Positions 1 to 6,363 of a DNA stretch of 8,330 bases are shown piece by piece (positions within the stretch are counted from its first letter, which is position 1; every line of letters begins with the position of its first letter). The notes under the pieces were generated by a model. It made no database searches, was not told the origin of the DNA, and saw only the letters and a list, made by a program, of their open reading frames with translations. A program made the position numbers and the translations under genes. The DNA is from Methylomonas sp. (lineage in GTDB: Bacteria; Pseudomonadota; Gammaproteobacteria; Methylococcales; Methylomonadaceae), in contig JAQTYP010000134.1 of assembly GCA_028688235.1 (NCBI GenBank), positions 1-8,330 on the forward strand, in the 5' to 3' direction.

Positions 1-1
1 A

Positions 2-184
2 CCCTTGTCTTCGACGCTGGTATTCGATTATCCGACTTTGGAAGACATGCGGGCTTATATAATGCAAGACATGTTGCCGGAATGGTTTAGCGAACAAGCG
101 TCGCCGGCGGCGGCCGAAGAGGTATTCGAAGGCGACATCGCCGAGCTTTTGGCGAGAGAGCTAGAGGAATTAAATCAAAAATAA
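2..184 (+). CDS. Type I polyketide synthase, C-terminal end (ACP helix 3/4 plus docking tail), partial
   Basis: Reading from base 2, 60 codons run to a TAA at 182-184; the start lies outside the window. The first residues (LSSTLVFDYPTLEDM) match the segment that follows the phosphopantetheine serine helix in PKS carrier proteins, where L(P/S)xTLVFDYPT is highly typical. The serine itself is upstream of the window. After the ACP comes an Ala/Glu-rich linker and then an acidic amphipathic helix (IAELLARELEELNQK). Tails of this kind are known in cyanobacterial and myxobacterial PKSs as C-terminal docking elements that bind the N-terminal coil of the next synthase. The following gene starts with such a coil, so this protein probably hands its acyl chain directly to the KS encoded from 325. 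Nothing can be said about its catalytic domains. PKS identity is well supported despite the short length; the docking role is inferred. Confidence 0.88.
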   Translation, partial: PLSSTLVFDYPTLEDMRAYIMQDMLPEWFSEQASPAAAEEVFEGDIAELLARELEELNQK

Positions 185-321
185 GCCATGATACAGCCGA
201 TGGCGCATGGCAAGACGGCGACGTAATTTGTTTTCCAATATGATCCGGAGTAAGTGGGGTAAATCCTCGACGTCTGAAAACCGCTTGTTGCCGCCGGACT
301 AGGAACAAGGAATACTCAAGA
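185..321. other. Intergenic gap between two PKS genes
   Basis: These 137 bases separate the upstream PKS stop from the next start and contain no credible gene. Open frames here are 20 codons or shorter and lack ribosome binding sites. A 6-base inverted repeat (GCCATG at 185-190, CATGGC at 206-211) directly follows the stop, with T-rich sequence only about 15 bases later, so it is not a convincing terminator. A TATGAT at 239-244 resembles a -10 box but has no good -35 partner. The simplest reading is an operon spacer. Confidence 0.6.
307..312 (+). promoter_or_regulatory. Ribosome binding site of the KS-AT-ACP-AMT-C gene
   Basis: AAGGAA lies upstream of two adjacent in-frame starts, GTG at 322 and ATG at 325. 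Spacing is about 9 bases to the GTG and 12 to the ATG. Spacing slightly favours GTG, while start-codon strength favours ATG. The choice changes the protein by one residue only. Confidence 0.55.
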
Positions 322-324
322 GTG

Positions 325-3300
325 ATGACCGATAAGACTACGCAGCTGATGCAAAACGCTTTGCGCGAGATTCGAAACCTACGCGCCAAAGTCGACGAAC
401 TGGAAAAACAACATCACGAAGCGATCGCGGTGGTTGGCCTCGGCTGCCATTTTCCCGGTGGCGCCGATGATCCGCAAAAGTTTTGGCAACTGTTGGTCGA
501 CGGCGTCGATGCGGTGGTCGAAGTACCGTCCGAACGCTGGGATATCGATCGCTATTACGATGCCGATCCGGATGCTCCGGGCAAGATGCACTGCCGTTAC
601 GGCGGTTTTTTGCAGGCTCGTCTCGACCAGTTCGACCCGCAGTTTTTCGGGATGACGCCGCGGGAAGCGCTGAGTCTGGAGCCACAGCAGCGCTTGTTGC
701 TGGAAACGACTTGGCAGGTGCTGGAAAATGCCAATATCGCCCCGGATAGCCTGTTCAAAACCAAAACCGGCGTTTATGTCGGCATGGCGGCGGGCGATTA
801 CGCGCATAAGGTGCTGAATGCCGAGCCGCGCTATCTCGATGCCTATTACGAAACCGGTAATGCCTTGAGCGTGGCGGCCGGCCGCTTGTCTTATTTATTG
901 GGCGCCACCGGCCCCGGCATGGTGGTCGATACCGCGTGTTCGTCGTCGCTGGTGGCGCTGCATTTGGCCTGTCAGGCCTTACGCAACGGCGAGTGCGATC
1001 TGGCCATCGTCGGCGGCGTCAATGCGCTCGTCTCGCCGGCCAACAGCATCGCTTTTTCCAGCGCGCACATGTTGTCGGCGGATGGCCGCTGCAAAACCTT
1101 TGCCGCCAGCGCCGATGGTTACGGGCGTGGCGAAGGCTGCGGCGTGGTGATTCTGAAACGCCTGCAAACAGCCATAGACGATAAGGACACCGTGCTGGCG
1201 GTGATTCGCGGCTCGGCGGTCAACCAGGACGGCGCCAGCGGCGGTTTGACGGTGCCGAACGGCGTTTCGCAACAGGTTGTCGTCAAACAGGCCTTGGCCA
1301 ACGCCGGCATCGAACCCCGGCAAGTGTCGTATATCGAAGCCCACGGCACCGGTACCCGCCTAGGCGATCCCATCGAAATCAACGCGCTGGCCGAGGTGTT
1401 CGGCAAGCAGGCCGAAGCGCGCCAAACGCCGTTATGGGTCGGCTCGGTGAAAACCAATTTCGGCCATCTGGAAGCCGCGGCCGGTATCGCCGGTTTCATT
1501 AAAACCGTGTTGTCGCTGCAACATCGGCATTTGCCGAAACATTTGCATTTCGATCAAGCCAGTCCGCATATCGATTGGCAGCGAATGCCGATTCGGGTGG
1601 CTGCCGAAGGCGGTGCTTGGCCGGAACAAAACGGCAGCCGGATAGCCGGCGTTAGTTCGTTCGGTTTTTGCGGTACCAATGCGCATGTCATCGTCGAACA
1701 ATACCGGGCGGACGAGGTCGCGAGCGAAGCGGACGGTGCGCCGTATTTATTATTGCTGTCGGCCAGAACCGATACGGCGCTGGCCGAATTGACCGGCGCT
1801 TACCGGCGGTTTTTGCATACGGAACCCCGTTTGAACGACGTCGCGATAGCCTCGGCCATCGGCAGAAACCATTACCACAAGCGCCGGGCGGTTGTCGGCG
1901 CTAGCTCCGAACAATTGCAACAAGCATTGGCGGCCGATTCGGCGCTAGCCGGTGAGGCGGTAAATCCCGCTAGCGTGTGGCTGTTTACCGGCCAGGGCGC
2001 GCAATACGCCGGCATGGGGCGTCGGCTCTACGAATCGCAAGCGGTATTTGCCGAAACCCTGGATGCCTGCGACTGCTATTGCCGCGAACAACTGCGGTTT
2101 TCGTTATTGGATTTGCTCTATCCCGACGAACAGGCGACGGATAGCGGCGCAATTCATCGCACCGCCAACACGCAACCGGCCTTGTTCGCGATCGAATATG
2201 CCTTGGCGCAACTGTGGTTGTCGTGGGGCATACAGCCCGACGCGGTAGCCGGTCACAGTATCGGCGAATACGTTGCCGCCTGCGTGGCCGGCGTGTTTTC
2301 CTGGCAGGACGGGTTGAAACTGGCAAGCGCGCGCGGCCGCTTGATGCAAAGCCTGCCCGAAGACGGCGCCATGGCGGCGGCATTCTGTCCGGCCGAGACC
2401 TTGCAACCGCTGTTGGTGCAAAATCCGGGCGTGGTGATTGCCGCCTATAACGCACCGGGCTTGCACGTTCTGTCGGGGATAAAGGAGGCGGTGGCCGCAG
2501 TGGCCGAGCGCCTGCAACAGCAGGGCGTCAATTGCCAGTTCCTGCGAGTCTCCCATGCCTTTCATTCGATGTTGATGGAGCCGATTCTGGCCGAGTTCGA
2601 GCAACTGGCGGCGCAAGTCGAATATCGAACACCGACGATTCCGCTGTATTCCAACCTGGATGGCCAGCCGCTGCAAGACATCGACGCGGCGCATTGGCGC
2701 CGGCATTTGCGCGAGCCGGTTTATTACCGCCAGACTGTCGATAATCTGTTGGCCCAGGGTTACCGGGTGTTTCTGGAATGCGGCCCGCATGCAGTATTGT
2801 CGGGCCTTGGCAGGCAATGCAGCACCGGTTCCGGCGCGCGCTGGATTGCGTCGTTGCAGAAAGGCCAAGACGATAGGCGGCAAATCAAACAGGCCTTGGC
2901 CGAATTGTACGAGGCTGGCGTCGATTTGGATTGGCGCGCGGTTTACCGGAATCCGGCCAAACCTGCCGTACTATTGCCCAATTACCCGTTTCAACGTAAA
3001 TCGTATTGGCTGGACGAGGTAGTGCCTGCCATGCCGTCGCCCCCCTTTGCCTCCACGGAAGCCACCATGTCGAATCCAACTCTCGAACGCGTTTCCATCG
3101 TCAAGCAATTGCTGAAAGACATCAGCAGCATCGCCATCGAAGACATCGACGAACAGCAAAACTTCATGGCCATGGGCCTGGATTCGCTGTTGCTCGTGCA
3201 ACTGCAGCAAGCCTTGGAACGGCGCTTCGGCATCAACATCCCGATCACCGAGTTTTATCAATCGGCCGATAGCGTGGCCAAGATCGCCGGCTATCTGGCC

Positions 3301-6300
3301 GAGGTTTTGCCGGAAACACCGCCCCAAACCAGCGAACGGCAAGCCGCCGCTCTGGCGGCTGAACCCATTGCCGCCGCCGGCGCATGCGACGGCAGTGCCT
3401 TGGAACGCCTCTTGAGTCGGCAGATGCAGGAAATGTCGGCCTTGTTCGAGAAACAATTGCAGCTGCTGCAGGGCCAGCCGCTGGCGGCGGCCGGGCCGGT
3501 TGCCGCGCCCCCAGCTCTCGGCGCGGCTAAGCCCAAGGCCGCGATTGCCGGCTTGTACAAGGAAATTCAAACCCAAAAGAACGCGCATTGGGATGCCGGC
3601 AAACAAGCCTATATCGAAAAACTGGCGCGGTTGTTCAACGGCCAGACCGGGCAATCGAAACACTATGCGGGCCAATACAAAAAAGTGCTGGCGCATAACC
3701 GCAACGTCGCCTTCCGGCCGGAATGGAAGGAACTGGTTTACCAGATCGCCTTCGACCGTGCCCGCGGCGCCAAAACCTGGGACATCGACGGCAACGAATA
3801 TATCGATATTACGATGGGCTTCGGCGTCAACTTGTTCGGCCACAATCCCGAGTTCGTCAAACAGGCGCTGCTCGAGGAATTGCAGCGCGACGGTTTGGCG
3901 ATAGGCCCGATCTCGCGCCTGACCGGCGAGGTGGCCGAGCTGATGGCGGAATTGACCGGCCTGGAGCGGGTGGCGTTTTTCAATACCGGCTCGGAAGCGG
4001 TGATGGTGGCCTTGCGTATTGCCCGCGGCGTCACCGGCCGCGACAAGATCGCGGTATTCAACGGCTCGTACCACGGCAGTTTCGACGGCGTACTGGCAAC
4101 CGGCTGGTGCGACGCGGAAGGGCAGGCCTCCAGTTTTCCGCTGGCGCCGGGCACCTTGCAAAACTTCGTCAACGACGTGATCGTGCTGAAATACGGCGAT
4201 GCCGAATCGTTAAAAATTATCGAGCGTTTGGGCGATACCCTGGCGGCGGTGCTGGTCGAGCCGGTGCAAAGCCGTAACCCGTCGCTGCAACCGCGCGAAT
4301 TCTTGCATGAGTTGCGCCGCCTGACCGTCGCCAGCGGCACGGCGCTGATTTTCGACGAAATGATTACCGGCTTTCGCCTCCACCCGGGCGGAGCTCAGGC
4401 CTGGTACGGTGTGCAGGCCGATTTGGCTACCTACGGCAAGATATTGGGCGGCGGCATGGCCATCGGCGCGGTGGCGGGTTCCGCGCGCTTCATGAGCGCC
4501 ATCGACGGCGGTTATTGGCAATACGGCGACGACTCCCTGCCGACGCAAAAGATCGTCTTCGTCGCCGGGACTTTCAATATGCATCCTTTGGCGATGGCGG
4601 CGGCCAAAGCGGTACTGACGGAAATCAAACGCCAGGGGCCGGCCTTGCAGGAGGGTTTGAACCTGCGCACGAAGACTTTTTGCGAGGAACTGAATGCCTG
4701 GTTTTTAAGCCGCCAAGTGCCGATTACCATGGTGTATTGCGGCTCGCTGTTCCGCTTCCAGATGCAAGGTGACATCGAATTGCTGAACATCCATTTGTTG
4801 CAGCAAGGCGTATTGATTTGGGAAGGCCGTAACTGCTTTTTCTCGACCGCGCACAGCGACGACGATATCGCCTATGTCGCCGAAGCGGTCAAGTGTTGCG
4901 TCGAAGCCATGTACGCCGACGGCTGGTTGCAGGCCGACGCCAATACCCAACGCCAGTCGTCGGCCGCGCCGATTCCGCCGGTCGAAAAACAGGCCGACTA
5001 TCCTTTGTCCAATGCGCAAAAACGCTTGTGGACGCTGGAACAGTTGGCGCCGGGGCTGGTGGCTTACAACTTGCCGTCGGCGGTCAAATTGCCGGCCGAT
5101 CTCGATGTCGAAGCGATGGCTAAAGCCGTGCAGAGTTTGCTGATGCGCCACGAATCGTTGCGGACGTATTTCGTCGAACAGGACGGCTTGCCGCGGCAAA
5201 AAATCGCGGTCGTCATCCCCGACGTGCTCGAAGAAATGACTCTGGCCGACGAGTCGGCGGTGCTGGCGTTTGCCAAGGAAGAAGCCGAAACCCCGTTCGA
5301 TTTGAGCCAGCCGCCGTTGATCAGAATCAAACTGATCCTTGTGCCGGATGGCTACTGGATGCTGATTACCTTGCACCACATCATCGGCGATTTGTTGTCG
5401 ATCGAGATACTGGCCAAGGATTTGTTCGCGCTTTACCAGGCTTACCGCGACCATCGCGACAATCCGTTGCCGCCGTTGCCGGTGCATTACAAGGACTTCG
5501 CGCAATGGCAGGATAGCGTCGATAGGAGCGAACACCGCGAATACTGGCAAAACAAGATGGCCGGTGCGGAGCCGTTGAATCTGCCGCTGGACAACGAACG
5601 CGGCGTGCTCAATCGCTACCAGGGCGAGTTTTACCGCTTTGCGTTGACGCCGGAGCAGAGCGAGCAATTCACCGCTTTTTGCCGCCGGCAAGGCGTCACC
5701 GTGTTCATGGGGATTACCGCCGCGTTGAAAGTCGCGCTGCATGCCTTGTCCGGCCAGCACGACGTCGTCGTCGGCAGTATTTTCGCCGGCCGCGAACACG
5801 TCGATTTGCACGAACAAATCGGTTTTTACGTCAATACCTTGCCGCTGCGTAGCCAGGTTAGCCAGGAGATGCGCTTCGTGGATCTGCTGGCCACCGTCAA
5901 ACAAACGGTGCTGGAAGCCTCCAAATACCAGGCTTACCCGTTCGACGCCTTGTGCGCCGATCTGTCGGTGCCGCGCAGTTTGAGCCGCAATCCCTTGTTC
6001 GACGTGGTGTTGACGATGGATGATCGCAGCGTCATCGCCGGTTTGGCCAAGGAATACGGCTTCACGCCGGTGGAAATCGATACGCCGGGCAGCCTGTTCG
6101 ATATGCTGCTGTACGTCAATCTGGCCAACGGCCCCTTGGAGATTGCTCTCAATTACAACACCGATTTATACCGGCCCGAGACTATCGCCGGCTTCGCCGA
6201 GCTGTTGACGGCGGTGTTGCAACAAGGCTGTTTACAGCCGGAGCAAAGCGTGGCGGCGTTGTTGCGGCACAGCGGCGGGTGCTTCGCAAGCGACGACAAG

Positions 6301-6312
6301 CGGCCGGCATAA
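325..6312 (+). CDS. Hybrid PKS-NRPS, KS-AT-ACP-aminotransferase-C (beta-amino acid-forming module, McyE-like)
   Basis: This 1995-residue synthase should add one malonyl unit, aminate the beta-carbon and condense the product with an amino acid. Numbering is from ATG 325; GTG 322 is the alternative start. Residues 1-30 form a charged docking coil. KS spans 33-459, with Cys205 in DTACSS, His340 in EAHGTGT and His381 in NFGHLEA. AT spans about 550-830, with Ser645 in GHSIGEY and HAFH at 744-747, the signature of malonyl-CoA choice. The post-AT end is YPFQRKSYW at 887-895. ACP spans about 920-993, with Ser954 in GLDS. A Gln/Leu helix (1026-1049) and an Ala/Pro linker lead to the class III aminotransferase (about 1120-1535), which shows NTGSEA from 1220, SYHG 1248-1251, Asp1344 and PLP Lys1372 in TYGK. 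The C domain (about 1558-1970) shows RHESLRT from 1608, HHIIGDL 1684-1690, IGFYVNT from 1832 and SRNPLFD from 1887. Only about 25 residues separate AT from ACP, so there is no ketoreductase or methyltransferase. McyE, by contrast, carries a methyltransferase and a fused A-PCP. Domain calls are firm; the product is inferred. Confidence 0.95.
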   Translation: MTDKTTQLMQNALREIRNLRAKVDELEKQHHEAIAVVGLGCHFPGGADDPQKFWQLLVDGVDAVVEVPSERWDIDRYYDADPDAPGKMHCRYGGFLQARLDQFDPQFFGMTPREALSLEPQQRLLLETTWQVLENANIAPDSLFKTKTGVYVGMAAGDYAHKVLNAEPRYLDAYYETGNALSVAAGRLSYLLGATGPGMVVDTACSSSLVALHLACQALRNGECDLAIVGGVNALVSPANSIAFSSAHMLSADGRCKTFAASADGYGRGEGCGVVILKRLQTAIDDKDTVLAVIRGSAVNQDGASGGLTVPNGVSQQVVVKQALANAGIEPRQVSYIEAHGTGTRLGDPIEINALAEVFGKQAEARQTPLWVGSVKTNFGHLEAAAGIAGFIKTVLSLQHRHLPKHLHFDQASPHIDWQRMPIRVAAEGGAWPEQNGSRIAGVSSFGFCGTNAHVIVEQYRADEVASEADGAPYLLLLSARTDTALAELTGAYRRFLHTEPRLNDVAIASAIGRNHYHKRRAVVGASSEQLQQALAADSALAGEAVNPASVWLFTGQGAQYAGMGRRLYESQAVFAETLDACDCYCREQLRFSLLDLLYPDEQATDSGAIHRTANTQPALFAIEYALAQLWLSWGIQPDAVAGHSIGEYVAACVAGVFSWQDGLKLASARGRLMQSLPEDGAMAAAFCPAETLQPLLVQNPGVVIAAYNAPGLHVLSGIKEAVAAVAERLQQQGVNCQFLRVSHAFHSMLMEPILAEFEQLAAQVEYRTPTIPLYSNLDGQPLQDIDAAHWRRHLREPVYYRQTVDNLLAQGYRVFLECGPHAVLSGLGRQCSTGSGARWIASLQKGQDDRRQIKQALAELYEAGVDLDWRAVYRNPAKPAVLLPNYPFQRKSYWLDEVVPAMPSPPFASTEATMSNPTLERVSIVKQLLKDISSIAIEDIDEQQNFMAMGLDSLLLVQLQQALERRFGINIPITEFYQSADSVAKIAGYLAEVLPETPPQTSERQAAALAAEPIAAAGACDGSALERLLSRQMQEMSALFEKQLQLLQGQPLAAAGPVAAPPALGAAKPKAAIAGLYKEIQTQKNAHWDAGKQAYIEKLARLFNGQTGQSKHYAGQYKKVLAHNRNVAFRPEWKELVYQIAFDRARGAKTWDIDGNEYIDITMGFGVNLFGHNPEFVKQALLEELQRDGLAIGPISRLTGEVAELMAELTGLERVAFFNTGSEAVMVALRIARGVTGRDKIAVFNGSYHGSFDGVLATGWCDAEGQASSFPLAPGTLQNFVNDVIVLKYGDAESLKIIERLGDTLAAVLVEPVQSRNPSLQPREFLHELRRLTVASGTALIFDEMITGFRLHPGGAQAWYGVQADLATYGKILGGGMAIGAVAGSARFMSAIDGGYWQYGDDSLPTQKIVFVAGTFNMHPLAMAAAKAVLTEIKRQGPALQEGLNLRTKTFCEELNAWFLSRQVPITMVYCGSLFRFQMQGDIELLNIHLLQQGVLIWEGRNCFFSTAHSDDDIAYVAEAVKCCVEAMYADGWLQADANTQRQSSAAPIPPVEKQADYPLSNAQKRLWTLEQLAPGLVAYNLPSAVKLPADLDVEAMAKAVQSLLMRHESLRTYFVEQDGLPRQKIAVVIPDVLEEMTLADESAVLAFAKEEAETPFDLSQPPLIRIKLILVPDGYWMLITLHHIIGDLLSIEILAKDLFALYQAYRDHRDNPLPPLPVHYKDFAQWQDSVDRSEHREYWQNKMAGAEPLNLPLDNERGVLNRYQGEFYRFALTPEQSEQFTAFCRRQGVTVFMGITAALKVALHALSGQHDVVVGSIFAGREHVDLHEQIGFYVNTLPLRSQVSQEMRFVDLLATVKQTVLEASKYQAYPFDALCADLSVPRSLSRNPLFDVVLTMDDRSVIAGLAKEYGFTPVEIDTPGSLFDMLLYVNLANGPLEIALNYNTDLYRPETIAGFAELLTAVLQQGCLQPEQSVAALLRHSGGCFASDDKRPA

Positions 6313-6352
6313 ACGGCGATCCGCAACGATTCAATGACCAATCGCACTTACT

Positions 6353-6358
6353 GAAGGA
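6353..6358 (+). promoter_or_regulatory. Ribosome binding site of the A-PCP NRPS gene
   Basis: GAAGGA sits 5 bases before ATG 6364, a near-ideal Shine-Dalgarno match and spacing. It fixes this ATG as the start, since the overlapping ATG at 6359 is in another frame. It also shows that the downstream protein is translated as a separate polypeptide. Confidence 0.8.
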
Positions 6359-6363
6359 ATGTT

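Noticed and set aside
185..211. Inverted repeat GCCATG/CATGGC just after the upstream stop, as a possible terminator.
   Set aside because: The stem is only 6 bases with a 15-base loop, and no T-tract follows directly. It would also cut transcription between two genes that appear to work in one pathway.
216..244. Possible sigma70 promoter with TATGAT at 239-244.
   Set aside because: The sequence 17 bases upstream (CGGCGA) does not resemble a -35 box, and nothing else supports initiation there.
240..302. Small + strand frame of 20 codons in the intergenic gap.
   Set aside because: It has no ribosome binding site, very short length and no recognisable sequence, so it is indistinguishable from chance.
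87..389. Open frame of 100 codons on the - strand spanning the intergenic gap.
   Set aside because: It overlaps the ACP tail and the docking coil of two genuine genes. Its N-terminal hydrophobic stretch is short, and the product matches nothing I recognise.
3008..3090. Hidden C-methyltransferase or ketoreductase between AT and ACP, as in related synthases.
   Set aside because: Only about 25 residues separate the post-AT motif from the ACP, far too few for either domain.
2971..4161. Long open frame of 396 codons on the - strand.
   Set aside because: It lies wholly inside the hybrid synthase, over the ACP and AMT domains that match known motifs on the + strand. The antisense translation shows no recognisable domain, as expected for a GC-rich shadow frame.
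4705..5904. Long open frame of 399 codons on the - strand.
   Set aside because: It is antisense to the AMT end and the C domain, both with clear + strand motifs. Its composition is rich in Arg, Gln and His, typical of an antisense shadow.
6310..6363. The two genes as one gene broken by a sequencing error.
   Set aside because: Two separate in-frame stops, a well-placed ribosome binding site before ATG 6364 and no recognisable C-A linker make a single-base error unlikely, although raw reads were not available.
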